Assembly: GCA_013399875.1 (NCBI GenBank)
Contig: VXAZ01003885.1
Coordinates: 434,330 to 498,329 of the forward strand
DNA: 64,000 nt
Direction of reading: 5' to 3'
Source of the DNA: Gymnorhina tibicen
Lineage: Eukaryota > Chordata > Aves > Passeriformes > Artamidae
Shown here piece by piece: positions 1 to 15,000 of the stretch. Position 1 is the first letter of the stretch; each line of letters starts with the position of its first letter. Below the pieces are notes generated by a model. That model saw nothing but the letters and a program-made list of their open reading frames with translations, had not been told where the DNA came from and searched no databases. A program made the position numbers and the translations under genes.

Positions 1-72
1 TTCTGCTTCTCCTTCCAGCTCTTCCCCCGACTCACTCAGGATGGCAGGGACCACACCAAAAAAGGGGAATGT
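1..72 (-). CDS. ACSS2: ACSS2 exon 13 (partial)
   Basis: The acceptor AG is at 74-73 and the exon runs off the left edge. It reads [20 protein letters not shown] and onward (residues 472-495), matching the segment after MKPGSA in other ACSS2 proteins. The exon's 3' end is not in the window. Confidence 0.9.
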
Positions 73-3000
73 CTGCCATGAGGACCGGGGAGAAAGGAGA
101 GATGGAGGTGAACCCCTGCATTAGACCCCTGTGAACCAGAGGGAGTGGGAGGCAGGGCAAGGGCAGCTTTGGAGAGCTGTGGTACATGGGACCCATGAGT
201 GTCGCTGCACGGGGCCAGCCCTGGGATTTTGGGTGGTGGTCACCTCCCCAGTGTCCCCCCACCCCCTGGCAGGCTGCAACCACCCCGCCATGGCACAGAC
301 AGGGCCCTGCTGAGGCTCCTGGGGAGAACACAAGTACTCACGGCAGAGCCTGGCTTCATGGGGGTGGCAGCAGGAAGGGGTGTCAGCATGTGGCCTCCCT
401 GCAAAGAGAGGCAAAAACCAGTGAGTTTGGGCCATGCCAGCCCATCCCTCAGCTGTGCCATCAGCTCTGGGAACAGCACATCCAGGTCAGGGCTGCTCAG
501 GGCAGGCATGGAGATGGGCCCTGGGGATGGCAGGATGGGGAATCTGTCTGGGCACAAAGCTTTGCAGCTGCTGGGGGAGGGAAAGAGGGGAAGGAGAGCA
601 GTGTCCAGAGCAGAGTTTGGAAGAGACCCTTGGAGAGGAAGGTTTCCCCTTGGAGCCTGTTTGAGTTCCAGGATAGGAAGAGAAGGGGCACATCAGAGTT
701 TCCTGGGCAGGCCAAACAAGTAGTCCCACAGACCCAAAACCCCACTATGGAACACGTGCCAAGAGGCCCTGCAGGGAGCACAAGGGACAGAGAGGTGCCA
801 GGGACACCCAGCGAGGACTCACCGTCTCTGTCTGCCAGAATGTGTCCACAATGGGACACCTCTCCTCTCCCACCACATGGTAATACCACAGCCAGGCCTC
901 GGGATTGATGGGCTCACCCACGGTCCCCAGCACCTTCAGGGACTTCCTGCTGTATCTGCAGAGAGGAGGGGGCGGGCAGGGGCTTAGCAGGCCATGGAGA
1001 GCAGCAGCTGTGAGCCTGCTGCACAACAGAGCCTGCAGGAACCCCTGGGCTACCCAAAACAGACTTTCCAGGTACAGTTCAGAGCTTTCTGAGCACTCTT
1101 CCTTAGGGGAAGAGAGGACACCTGGGTCACACTTTGGCAGCTCCCATTCAACCCTGCTGTGCACAGCCAATGTCCTCGTGCCACTGGGACCGGCACTCAC
1201 TTTTTGACGGGCTCCTCGCCGTACTTCATCAGCAGCCGGATGGCCGTGGGCGCTGTGTAGAACTTGGTCACCTTGTACTTGTCAATGATGCTCCACATTC
1301 TCCCAACCTCTGGGTAGGTGGGGACACCTTCAAACTGAGCAGGAGACAGAGCAGTGACACAGCTGTTCCTCACTGCTCTCCACCTGCAACACCTGCCCAA
1401 GCAGGAGGAGCCAAACAGCAGCTGGACCCCAGCGTGTCCTTATAGCAGTGAAACCAGCCCAGGTCAAGGACCCCCCCTCACTGCCTCTTTGGGATGGAGC
1501 TGGCATCAGCCCACCCCAGGTGTCCTAGCAGATGTCCCCTGACACCCCCTTGCAGCATGGGCACTTGGGTGGCCACCACAGTGATAAGAGTCCCACCAGG
1601 CCAAATGACCCTGCCCACGTGGCAAAGGGCAGGAAGTCCAACACTGTGACAGAATCACAACCCAAAGTACCAACAACTCCCTAAAGGCCTCCCCCACCAT
1701 AACAGTGATTTTCCTGTTTGCATTTCCCTGGGGATTTTTGGGCACAGGTCTCTGGCTCCCTGATCTGTTACACCGCCAAGAGAGATACAGGCACAGGAGT
1801 GAAACAACAAGTTGTCAAATCAGCATCAGCAGGGAAAACATCACTCCCTGATCCAGTTTTTCCATTAACTCAGAGCAGCCCTGGCTCCATTGGTACACAA
1901 GGCTTGTACTTTTATGGGAAAGGAACAGGGGAGCATTTGAAAAATTAACCAGCCAAAAGCCACACGCAAACTATCCCCCCAAGGAGTCACCATGCCCTCC
2001 CTGGAGGGCACCACCCTTCCTCACAGAGCCCTGCACACCATCACAGAGCAGTGCAGGGATGCAGCTCAGCACCAGCAGCTCCCTGTTCCTGGAGTGAAGG
2101 CGCCCACTGGCATGCAGCACTCACCAACACGCTGGTGGCCCCGTTGGCCAGGGGTCCGTAGGTGAGGTAGGAATGGCCCGTTATCCATCCGATGTCGGCC
2201 GTGCACCAGTACACATCCTCAGGTTGGTAATCAAACACGTATTTGAATGAGGTGGCAACAAAAATCATGTAACCACCCACGGTGTGCAGCACACCCTGCG
2301 AGGAGAAGGCACAGGGGTGTCAGGGTGAGCTCCCACCCACACCCTCACCCTGCCAGGCCCAGCTGAGCATCACTGAGCTCCAACAGCAGCTGAGCAGGAA
2401 TGACCAGCACAGCCCCTTTCCCAAGACCTCTGTGGCTCCTCTTCCTCCTGGCCAGCTGCTAGTCCCCCCTCATCAGTTCCCCCAGCTGAGGGCTCGGCCT
2501 GTCCTGTGCAGGGAGCTGGGAGCACACCTTGGGTTTTCCAGTGGAGCCGCTCGTGTAGAGGATGAAGAGCTCGTCCTCGGCGTCGCACCACTCGGGCTCA
2601 CACTCTGTGCTGGCACCACTCATCAGCTCGTGCCACCACGTGTCCATGGCTGGGTTCCAGGGGGCCTGAGGAAATCACAAGATTGGAAACAGGCTTGTCC
2701 AAAAACAAGAGAGGGGGGATGAGGAGCACAGCCCAAACCTCGCTTCCCTCACGGGCCACCGAGGGGGATGTTCACAGCACAGCCTGCTGCAAACCATGCA
2801 CCAGAGCTGCAGCTCCCACTCTAGAAGCTCCTTTTCACAGCCCACAGCCACGAGGAAAACCTTTAAACATGGTCTGGCTGCAAGACCTGAAGCAGAGTGT
2901 CCGGACCACAGGTAACGGCGATGAATCCCCGTGGGCGGCAGCAGCAGCCAGGAGAGGCCCTGCAGCAGCATCTGCTCTGGGCTGTTCCCACAAACAGGCT

Positions 3001-6000
3001 CCTCCTGCCCTCTGGGGCTGCCCCGAGCTGCAGTCCCACAGCAAAGCAGCAAGCACAGCCACACAGCCACCTGTCCCCACGGCCACCTGTCCCACACGCC
3101 TTGTGGGGACCCTGAGGGCAGCACGGCCCTAGACAAACAGCAGCACGGTGGGATCACACTGCCTGGCCCTGCAGGCCCCCCAGAAAATCTGTTCTCTGGG
3201 TTTTTAGGTAATAACTACCCCGGTAAGAAGCGATTGCACCAACGCAGAGACACCCAGCACTGGCTGACTGAAGATGCCAGAACTGTGGACAGAGCCACCG
3301 AGGCCTGAGGCTGATGGGCAGAGGTCACCCTGAGGGTTGTTCTGGCTGCCCACCTCTGCAGGGTGGTGGCACAGTTCAGGGCAAGCCTTAACTTCCCCTG
3401 ACCTTCTCACCCTTCCTCAGAGAAGCCTGGGGGAAACTGGACAGGGAATACGCCCCAGCCTCTGCTCAGACCTCCACTTCTCACATCTCTGTGAGGGCAG
3501 GCACCTGACCTAGAGCCCTGCACATTTCTTCCTCACAAAGCCAGACTTGCCACAGCTCCCTCAGCTGGGGTGCACAGAGAGCAGCCACGGGGGCACATGG
3601 TGACTCTGTGCAGCCCTAAAGATGTTAATGTGACATCTGGAGGCACCGGGACCCCATAGCCCAGCACACAGCTCCTGCACATGTGGTGCCCGGGACACCA
3701 GCTGCTTGATAGCTTGGCACAACTGAGCCCACTTGGAAAGCTTTCATGGACCCCCAGGACTCCTGGTTTTACCTGAGAAAGCAGTTTCCACCAGCAAGTT
3801 CCCAGCAAGGCACCAGGTAAACAAGCCCAAGCCCATTCAGCAGTTTTCTCCTGCATCCCTCCTTGAAGGATCCCTGATTTAGCACCCAGCCTCCAGTGCC
3901 CTAGGGAGCAGGTCAGCCCCATGGCACTGCGTGCATTGCCTGCCTGCTCTGGGGGTCCAGAGCCCACAGCTCCTTGGATGAGGCAGGCAGAGTCTACATG
4001 CTGGGTCTCTGGAGCTCCAGGTTTGCTGCCCGTGGCCAGGAAGCTGCAGGTGACCCCTGCCAGCCTCCCCGCAAAGGGAAGTGCGTTGGGAGAGCTGCTG
4101 CTGACAGGCGGAGAGCCAAGCCCTGACCTGGCTGCTGACACTGCATCCCAGAGGCTCCGCATTGCCCCGGCAGCACGCTGGCCTGTGCCCAGGGGTCACG
4201 GATGCGGGTCTGTGTCTGGAAGCACTGGTGGCACTGCATTCACCCCCACGCCGTGGGCAGCTCCGGCAAGCTGGGTGGGGTCTGTCACTGACATGCAGCT
4301 GCTGGCACCCCGGTTAGGAGGGCATGTGTGGCCCTGCAGCCAGAGCAGTTAGGGGAGGTGGGGAGCTGCACGGGAAGCAGAAGGGAGGTGCCAAAAAGAG
4401 GAAGGCAGTGCTGTGTGTAAATACCTTGGGATGGAGTCTCTGTGAGCTTTCAGTCTTTTTTTCCTGTTAAAAATCCACAAAGAGGGCGTGAAATCTGGGA
4501 AGCAGAGGATCCACACTGGGCTTTGCAGACAGGGAGCTGGAAGCCCACAGGCCCGGATGCCAGGAAATCACCCCGGCAGGCTGGAAAACGCTCAGATCCA
4601 GGCCCAGGCCAGGAGATGCCCTCTGAGAAGAAGCCTGCCCATTTCCACCACCTTCCCTGGGTGCCAGGGCAGGTCACCAAGGCCACTACCTGCACATGGC
4701 TGACTGGGAGCACAGGCACAGAGCCAGCACACAGCCCACAGACCATCCAATAGCCTCACACAAACCAATGGCAGTAAAAATGCATCCACAAGGGAGAGAA
4801 ACCTTCATAAAGTGCCCAAACAAGTAGAGCAGAGAGAGCCAAAGGGTAAGAGACACCCTCCAGCCTCCCCCCAGGACATTCTGCACAAAAACCTCACCTC
4901 ACCTACTGGAACCAGCACAGGGACAGGCTGCCCTGCAGTCACCCTGCCAGCCCAGGTCCACACAGGAAGGCTGGTCTGCTGCAGTTTTCCCATTCCTTTG
5001 CACCTACCCTGCCCTCACAAGAGAAGGGGCAGAGCAGGCCAAGGAACACGGCCAGGCTGGCAAACACAGAGCAACACACCAATAAAATTAACACAGCTGA
5101 ACGAGGAAAAATAACTCAAAGGTAGAGAATCTGCTGGACTTCTTGTTCCAGGGATGTGCACAGACCACTCCTCCTGAAAGCAGAATCTAAAGCTCAAATA
5201 CTCCCCAAACACAACCCATTTCTGAGCCAGCAATAGCCTGGGGATAACTCAGTGTAAATAATCACCCAACACAGAGGGACAGAAAACAACACTGCAAGAT
5301 TTGGAGCTGTGGGGTAGCTGAAAGAAACCTGCCCTTGGAGCAGGTAAGGGCTGGGCACAGTAGGGCTGCTCAGCAGCCTCGGGAGCTCAGCAGGCAGCCA
5401 CAGCTCCACAACACCTTCTCCTCCTTCTACCCCCGTCTCACCACATGCCTCTAGCCCACATCCTTTCATCTGCTTTCAGTTGCGAGGGAAAGCCCCAGCC
5501 TGAGAGCTGACAGAGTCCCCGTGCCTGCTGCACACACCCTGCACTGCTCTCAGCAGAGGATTGCTGCCCTGTTGGGGGGCTGCACTGAGCCCATGCCACA
5601 AGCACAAGTCTGGGTTTCCTCTCCCGCTGCCACTGTCACAGCTGCAGTGCAGCACAGCACCGGTCTTTGCACAAAAGGGGAGAGGGACAAAGGGTTAGGA
5701 AGGAAAAGTCTTGTACTAGGCAGAGGAAAATGGGCATCTTGTCCCTAGTGGCTTTGGAAGATGTACCCAGGGGTCCTGTGGGCTGGCAGCTTGTGAGGGT
5801 GTTAAAGGAAGTAGCAGGGAGAGGATCTCGGTAAGGAAAAGGAACCATTTTTCACACCACTCACGCTGCAACATCAGCAAGGAGGGGAGAAAACAGGAAC
5901 AGGAGTCAGAACAGGAGCGTCCAGGGAATCACTGCAGTGGTTTTGCACTGATCCACTTGCTGGTCTCAGGCCCATGGCAATAAAACCCCCCTCTCATCCC

Positions 6001-9000
6001 ACCAGGAACACACCTGCACATCCTGGCACAGCCTTTTCAGAGGAGGAGACTTGCTGCAGGTCCCGTCCACTGTTATCTCTTCCCTGCCCAGGTGCTTCAC
6101 CACGATGCACTTTTTCAAAGAGGATCCCCTGTAAAAGGCAGGAGCTGTCACACTGGGCTGCTCAGGGGCTGAGCCAGCCCTTCCTGGGATTCACAGGCAG
6201 CACTGGAGGCAGGGCAGGGGCCTGGGGCTGCTTTTGCTGAGCTGGAGCGTTTGCTGCCATGCAAACTCCAGGTACACCACGAACTTCCAAGGACACCAGC
6301 CACAGGAACAGCTCGGAGAGCAGGAACAGTCTGTGCACAGCTTACTGGGGATTTATCAGGTGTGATTCCTGGGGAAAAAGTGGGGGTCCCACAAGTCTCT
6401 CTCCCAGGACACTGCTGTGGAGATTCCTTACAAATCCCAAATTTGCCTGCCTGTGAGCAGGAACAAGCCCTCCTACCAGGAGATGTTAGTGGCTGCTCCA
6501 ACCCCTAGGCCTGACTGACTGTCTCAGAGGCAGGAAAGGCTTCCAAAGCCTGATTATACATCAGGGAAAGGCATAGGTGTTTGCCTCCTCATGAGGGCAA
6601 AGACAGCCTACAAAACGCTGACAGAATGATCTTATTTCCCTTCAGCCCTGTCAGGGTATCAACACAGTCTCCACCAGTTAATTCCTAGCTTCAGGATCAC
6701 TTCTGTCCTCCCAGGTACCTATTTTTACAGACAAAGACTTATGTTTTCTTAAAGAGTTTGAATTTCTAACGTGCAGACTATCTGCCCTGAATTTCCATGT
6801 TTGTTCTAACACCCAAACCCACATTCAGTCTCACACAAGCTACACAGATGCTGTGTAAGCATGTGTAGAGTCTGTAAGCTTGGCAAAGTCATTTCACCAT
6901 GATTATTTCCCTTTCTGTAACGTCTGATGACTGCTGGTGTCAGACCCGCCGCAGAGTCTGCCCACCTATGACAACTCCCATTTGTGCAGGAGCAGATTTT
7001 GGTAGCAATGCCCTTTTTTCACAAGGGAATCCAAACTTACTTGTCTTTACATTTCTGGATGGCTTCGTCTGCAATCTGCTTCAAGTTGACCAGTTTGTCC
7101 CCTCGATAAAAAGCATCTGCAAAATGGTGAGGGAAACATCAGAGGGGCTTCCCAGCCAAGGCAGCCTGGGACAGCTGGAGCAACAAGCAGCTTCAGGAGG
7201 GCAGAGCAGAGCTCATGCACTGGAGGGAGGGGAAGCAGGCAAGCAGCTGATGGGAAAGCTTTCCTAACGCACCTGTTTAGTCAAGAGAAACAGATACCAA
7301 AAGACACGGTGGAATTCCTTCTCTGGGAGAGGTCCCAGTTTGACCTGACAAATCTCTGTGGGAAATAATCCAATGCATCCAGAACACAGATTGCAGTTTA
7401 GTGGGTCCTTTTCATGCCACGGCAATTAATAAAAACACTATTTCTTGCACTGTTGGAAAAACAGCTGGGGAAATGCAGTGGGCTTACATGCAACTACTGC
7501 CACATTCTTGACCCTTTGCTTTACAAGGCTGGGAGCTGCAGCAGAAATGTCCTTAAAAAACTGGGAAGGGTGGGAATTCTTATATGAGGTCTGCCTCATG
7601 ATACATCTTGAAAACATCTGGCTGACTTTGAGGAGGAACACGGATGAGAAGTGTTTGGAAACATGCTATTAGCAGCTGGTGACATCAAGCTTTACAGGAC
7701 AAACTGGGGGCCTGCTTAGAGGCTTCACCACATGTTCTGAGTGAGAAGCAGCATTTGGGCACAGCTACAGCACAGCATCCACCTTGGGAGGCTCAGCTGA
7801 GGCACTGCCCCTCCCTCTTCCACTTCCAGGCTTTTAAAATAAAGACCTTTCAGCCAGGCAACAGGAAGAGAGTTGCTCAGACATGTGTTTTACCTGCCGT
7901 GATGAGGAGAGAGCAACCGCAGTCAAGGATCCGCTCGCAAAGGGAGTCTGCAGAGAAACCTGCAAACTGCCAGAGAGCACACAGCAGAGTCAGCAAGGAC
8001 ACACAGAAACCCAGCCCCAAACCACAACAGCTGCTGTGCAGTTCACCCAAATCAAGTGATTCACCACCAGGCACTGATGCAGAGAGCTGAAGGAGCTCAT
8101 TGCACATCCAGTTAATGCAGGGAAACAGCAGCATCTTAATTGAGCTTCCATCCATCTCACGGTCAGCACTCAACTTTCCAGCTCCTCTCCCAAAACCAAG
8201 AGCTGCTCCCCTCAGAGCTCAGCACCAAGAGCAGCACAGAGAGCTTGTTCCTACCACAACAGAGTGCAGAGCTCCAATCCTGGCACAGGCGAGCATGGCC
8301 ACGACCAGCTCCAGGATCATTGGCAGGTAGATGGAAACTCGGTCTCCTTTTTTCACCCCTATGGAGGGAAAGTGAACATGGCATTTGGCAAAATGAACAC
8401 GTTACATGGCAAAAGAACAGGATATAGAAATAAATCAATTGTTTTAACTCCACATTTATATGCACACAATAAAGCTTCAGCTGGAGTTAGAGCTGAAGCA
8501 GCCTTGGGTTTTGCCTTTCAAGCACTATGGCTCTTGAGAGATGATGGCAATGAACACTCCATGTTCTCATCTGCCTCCCTGAAGGAAGCAGGAGAATAAC
8601 CAGAGCCCACTGCTTGCTGGAAAACCCCAGAGCATGAAGTTTTGAGCACTGATTTCTTCCTTGCACAGCTGACATGACCAGCAGTGATCAGTTTTCACAG
8701 ACAGAGCCAGGAGTGAATTTGTGTGTTGCAGAGCAAATTGATGAGAATTACTCAGCAGACTGGAAATCACACAAGAAGCGACCCCCATCTCCAAACCCTT
8801 GGCCAAATGCCTTCCCAGTATCCAGTGCTCCTGTTGCCTCAGCCATGTACCTTGGCTGCGAAGGACATTGGCGAACTGGCAGACTTTGTGCAGCAGCTCA
8901 CGGTATGTGATTTTCATGGAATCCCCAGGTTCATTCCCTTCCCTGGAAAAGCAAGATAACATTTGTTACTGTGCAGGCAATAAAAGGTAAGAGTGACACT

Positions 9001-12000
9001 GAAAACTGCTCTGGCCAACAAATATGTCCTCACCTGCCCTTCCAAGCAAACCAAACTCCAGAAATCCAATTCTGGACTAAAGTTCTCCAACAGTAGGAAA
9101 ATTTAGTCCCAAGCTCCCAGCCCTGGACAGATCACTACTGAAAGCAACTGAACGTGTGAAATGGAACTACGTGGCACTTTCAGAGAGGCAAGAAGAGTCC
9201 AACAAGAACCAAAGCTAAGAGTGCACAGGCTCAGGAGCGCTCTGGGATTTATGGCATGGCTCCCTCACCCCTGGCTGCTTACGCCTGCAGATCTCTGCAT
9301 GAAACATGGGCCAACGTGCAGCAACACCCAGCCCCCAAATACCTGACATCTGATGGGCTGGGCTGGGATGCCAAGGCCTGTCTTATTTTCCAAGGTCATA
9401 TATAAATACACCCATGTATGTTTGTTCAGTGTCCTGCCTGCTCTGCCTTATTCTCCCTGTGGTCCCCATGAACCAGCTCCAGGCTCCTGCAGCCCAGACT
9501 CTGATGGGAAGAGGAGCCAAGGGCTGCAGCCAGAGAAGGGACAGGAATATCGCATCCCCAGGGAAATGGCTTCCTACTGAAGCAAAAACCAGCTAATTTT
9601 AATGTGACTCAACACTTCAGACATGCAAACGTGGTGGTACTCCCAAAGGATCAGGAGATTCATAAAGAATTTGACATGACTTCACACGTGGAGAAGCAGC
9701 ACTCTCCTACACTCTGGAAGGACAGAGACACTTTCCCAGGTCTCTCCAAGGCAGCCAGCACAGAAACTCCAGTGATCCATAGATGAATACGGGTATCACA
9801 TCACTCTCAGCTGCCAGTGCTTCTGGGAAAGTGTCCCCTTAGTGTGGGCAGCCAAATGAATGCTGGGGAGAGGCCAGGAAGCACCTCCATGCCATGTGCT
9901 CCCTCAGGACTGCAGCCAGGCTCTGCCTAGCTCTGAAACAGAAACCTCACTTCTCCAACACGTCAAACAGCACTCCAAAACTAAGTACGGAATTCTACCG
10001 AAAACCAACCACTTCCCCCAGCAACACAAACAGCAGGAAGGCTTCTGGGATGCAGAAATGCATAAAGCAACACCCTCATTTCTCACATACTTCTGTAAAT
10101 CATGCCATTCTGTGCCAGCACAACAGTGACCACGTGTTCAAATGGCAGACATGGTCCTGTAGAGAAACCACGAGAGCTGGGAGAGCCCCACTGATACAAG
10201 CTCTGCTCCTGCTCCGTGTAGAACAGGGGTTCCAAAACTGGTGGATACACCTGGATCATCCCCTTCAAAAGCTACTTGTGGATCTGCTGCTTACACACTT
10301 GACTTATCCCTCTTGATACCCAGTTACACTCCTGGCTTCCACGGTGCTCTGCAGCAATTGGGACCGTGGATACCTGCACTGACACAGGACAGAATCTTCC
10401 CGCCACTGGCTGCTGGAAGGGTGATTCCCTGCAAGTTTGGCCCCTTCTAAGTGCAAAGGGGAGAGACACAAGAATACAAAGCAAAAGCAAAGCGTGGGAA
10501 AGTGAACCAGTGCCCAGGGCAGGTGGCTCAGCCTTGACATCCCAGCAGTTTCCTCTCCTTTTCCCATCACAGCCAGAAGCATCACTTTGAACTAAATGAC
10601 ATGTGAAACTATTAGTCAAGGTCCCTTACAGCAGGACTCTCAGCTAGGAAAGGGAAACCAGGAAATCAGTTTCCTTTTCCATTCTGTTACTTGAGGTCAA
10701 AGATCCAAGAGCTGATTTCAGTGCTGGGCTGAGCAGCTGTAACTGATCTGGCTCACAGGAACAGCATCTGCTTCTGCTGTGTCTGGCTGCACGCTGAATG
10801 CCTTCCCTCACCATCCAGATTTTCCTTTGTGCATCTACATCCAGGCTGGTGCTGTGCAAACCTGCTTGTGTCCAGAAGTGCAGGTTCACTGTGTGTGCAA
10901 CTCTGCCCTCAGCCACAAACCTTGTTACGGAATAGCTCTTAAATGCTTCCAAATGCAAGCTAGAGCATCCCAGCCCACTAATCTCTCACCTGAAGGTCAC
11001 TGGGGTCTGCTGCGCACCACAGGCAGACCCTGTGCAAGCCCCCAGGTCAACAAACAGGGCAGGGAGGAAGGATGTCCCTTTGTCCGTGCTCTGCCCCAGC
11101 AAAGAATCTAATTCCAGCCTTTCCTAAGACAGGAACACATTCGGAGGAAAGACTAGCACAGGCTGCCCAGGGCCCTGTGTGCTATTTGAGGGCTGGTAGC
11201 TGAGAGGAGAGGCAGCCAGGTCACCCAAGCTGTGGTTCTCAGGGCAGCAGCCCTGTGACCCCTCAAGCAGAGCTGCCTCGCGCACACGGTGCCCATGAGG
11301 GACACGGACCTGCCCTGAGCCACCTGGCACGAGGCACCGCTTGGACATTCCTGCCATCCCTGCACATGAGAGGCACGTCTCAAATACGCCAGGTCCTCCT
11401 CCTTGGCAGGATTTTGGAGGGACAGTCAGGCCAAGGAATGTACCCAGGCTCGTCCTCAAGGTCAGAACACATAGGGCACTGCAGGAGAAGCACACAGCTA
11501 AGTCAAAGAGAAGTTATAACTTCTGCGAGGATTTTCAGGGGGCTTTCAATCCTTTCCATTCATTTGCGTGACTGCAAAACAGCTCCACTACCGCCAGCGG
11601 GGCAAACCTCAGGCTTCAGATTTTAAGAAGACCTCGTGTTTAATGGGAAACAAATCATGTCCTTGTTTCTACAGCACAAGATGCCTCCTTTCAATGCATC
11701 TCCAGCCAAGGCCTCGAGCAGTCTCTCAAGAGCAGGCAACTGCTTTACGTCTCCCTGCATCTGAAAATAGTCTGGAGTGCCCACAGCTATACTCAGAGGG
11801 TTCCAGCAGCACTCAGACTGCTCTGTCCTCTGCTCTGGCACAAAAGCCCAGTGAATGATGGATTTTAGACAGGGCATTTAAAGGAATGCCCACTTGCACG
11901 CTATTGAGTTCTCTCTGCGTCAAAAGCGAGCCTGTAAACTCCTGGCATCCAAGTTCTGCCAGCAGCATCTTCCCAACGGTGCCCATCTGACATAAGCAAG

Positions 12001-15000
12001 AGCTGTAAGCCCTGAGCATCCCACATGGGCTCTCTTGTCCAAATTCAACTGAAAAAGAAACAAAACTGCAAAAATAAACCTAACTCTTCTGAAAACAGCA
12101 CCACAGAACTCACCTCTGCAGTTCTAACCCCACCAAATCCAACACTCCCCAAATACATATTTTTTTAAGATCTGGGGGTGAAAATAGTTGGCAACAGCAC
12201 TGCTGTGATTGCTCATGTTCAATCTGTGCTCTAACAGCAAGGCTTCTTCTGAAAGGAAAATTCAATTCTCAGCTCCCCAAACATCCCAGATACATCATCA
12301 GATGAAACACATGGTGAAGCATAGTGAGTCTGACTTTTTTTTCATCTTCAAACCGAGTCCTACATTTAGCAACTGTAATCCAAAATTTTACAGTATCATC
12401 TGGCTCATGGCAGAAATGCATTTGAGATTTTTAGCACTTGAGAAGCCTGTGTTTTACATATTGCATGTTGTGTGAATGCTCATCTGGAGAAAGGCAAGTT
12501 TTGGCCATATGGAATACATATGGAAGAAATTCTTCCCCGTGAGGGTGCTGAGGCCCTGGCACAGGGTGCCCAGAGAAGCTGTGGCTGCCCCCTCCCTCGA
12601 AGTGTCCAAGGCCAGGCTGGACAGGGCTTGGAGCAACCTGGGATAGTGGAAGGTGTCCTTGCCTGTGGCAGGGAGTAGAACTAGATGACCTCTAAGGTCC
12701 CTTCCAACCCAACCCATTCTGATTCTAAGATCTCCACTGAACCACCCACTGACTCAGTAAATGCAAGTTTTTCAACTAAACACACAGATGCACAACTGGA
12801 GGCCTTCTGAGGCAGGTCTTCTTCTAGAAATTGTGATCTGTTGAAGAAGTCAGGTTTCCTGCAAAGAGGAGAGTTTTGTATCTGCCTGCAGTCATTCCTT
12901 GCCAGGCCCAAACACCCCAAGGGCATCAGGGACCACCACCACCACATTGTGAAGGATGGTAGCACCCAGCCCTGCTCCAAACAGATCCCTGTCAATGTAT
13001 CAAAGGCAGCACAGGCTCTGCAGAGCTCTTACCCTCCTGCTCCCTTCTGCCAGCAGTTAAAACAAGGGGCTGCCCACTTCAGAGCAGGCGCTGTGCCGCA
13101 CACAAAGCCCCACGGCACAGACCCTGCCAGCGTCCCAGCAAGGAACAACCGCATGGAGAAGTCACACGGGCAGGGGAGGAAGAAAACATCAGGTGGGAAA
13201 GCTGAACACTCATCACCTCTGTGGCACTACCACACTTACAGGAGGCTCACAGGCTGCCTGCTCAGCTGGGTGTTTGACCTTGGAGATGCAGAGCCACAGA
13301 GCTGTTTCACCTGGTGCCCAGGTAGTAAATCAAGGTTAAGCTTCCCTGTTAGAGCCACCACACAGGTAAGCAAGTGATTTAGTGCTGTACGCACATGGTG
13401 TAAGAGGGAAGATGGTTTGCAGGAGCAGGCAAGCATTTCTGCAGAGCCCCATTAGCTCAGGCACTGACCCTGTGGAGCAGGCAGGGATGCAGAGCAGCAG
13501 TGCAGGAGAGGGGACGCTGTGCCCAGATGCTCTCCTGGATATTTGCACCAAAGCAGGTTAAGAAGTTACCGTGCTCTGCCAAGCACCAGGGCTGACTGCA
13601 GGACTTTCCAAAGCATGGTCTGCTTCACCCACTCACCATGTAACCAAGTGAGCTGAGCCCATCTCCGCTGTAGGGTGATAAACAGGAGGGAGGGGCAGGA
13701 ACTCAGCAGGCAAAGGGACACACACTTCCCAGAGCACCCAAACAAACCAAGCAAAGCTGACCCAAAAATGAATCAGCAACACTACTGGTTTTTCTCTTTC
13801 ACCACATTTCTAAAGAAAAGTTATTTGCATCACCTGTTTGAGTAACAGATGCCTACAACTCCCTAGGCAAAACTGCACTGGCACGGAGCAGCAGGAAGCG
13901 TGGGTTGCATTAGTGGCAATTAAAGTTTTCAAAGGAACTGAGGATGGCAATTGTGGTTTACAAGGGCTACAACACCACCGATAAAGGTGATGTACAGGAA
14001 AAAGCGACGAAATAAAGCCAAGCAAGTGAAGTGTTAGAAGTTTTCAAGGTCTGCCAGACCATCTGCAGATCCACACAGTCAGAAACAGAAAAAACACAGA
14101 CCAAAGCAAGTTAAGGACAAAGACAAAGCCTTTCTGATCCCTGAAAATGCTCCCATTGAGAACCAAAGGGGCTGCAGATCATTTAAGTTTCTCCTCTAAT
14201 CTCCTGTGAACACATCACTCCCTTTTTACAAGGGCATGTAGTGACAGGACATGCAACAATGGCTTTAAACTGATAGAGAATAGGTTTACATTGGATATTA
14301 GGAAGAAATTCTTCCCTTTGAGGGTGGGGAGGCCCTGGCACAGGGTGCCCAGAGAAGGTGTGGTTGCCCCATTCCTGGAAATGTTCAAGGCCAGGTTGGA
14401 TGGGGCTTGGAGCAACCTGGGATAGTGGAAGGTGTCCCTGCCCACGCCAGGGGGGTGGAACAAGATGAGCTTTAATGTCCCTTCCAACACAAACCATTTT
14501 GTGATTGAGTAAAAGCAGTAACCCAAAGTTATCAAGCACAGGTGTGGGGCATCTGAAAGGTAAATTTTCAGAGCACAGCAAACCATCTCAAAGCTACCAG
14601 GTCTCATTTTCTGACTGGCACAGATGTGATGGCAGCCCACAGAGCAATTTTTCTCCATGCAGGACAAAGGCTCTGCATTTTACCTCCTGGAAAGCACCCT
14701 TAAGAAAACATGGATTCCCAGTTTGGAAAAGGTGTTGTAAGAGGGAAGGAAGCCTTTACCAGATTGATACCATGACACAGGAAGAATTTGTACAGTGGGG
14801 AACCACAGAGAGACTCAGTGATCTCAAAGATTTTTTCCAACCTAGTTCTATGATTCTGTGACTCCAGCAGAGCAGAGATGGGGACTGTGGGAATGTCTGC
14901 CCTAGAACATCTTTGTTGCCATCTAAACTAAAACACACTCAGAGCCCAAAATCCCTCCTAAACATGGGACCAAATGCAGCATGAGAGATCTCCAGCTCCT

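Larger units (their letters stand above)
73..8850 (-). other. ACSS2: ACSS2 introns 12 to 3
   Basis: Ten short introns: 73-341, 399-822, 956-1200, 1335-2124, 2296-2527, 2666-6013, 6129-7040, 7117-7893, 7967-8254 and 8359-8850. Intron 7 (3.3 kb) is the largest. I saw only scattered short pyrimidine tracts at acceptors and no RNA gene, mobile element or extra conserved exon in them. Confidence 0.8.

Noticed and set aside
7955..7966. Alternative acceptor ten bases inside ACSS2 exon 5 (ttgcag)
   Set aside because: Using it would shift the frame and delete the conserved FAG residues. The upstream AG keeps phase 0 and matches mammals.
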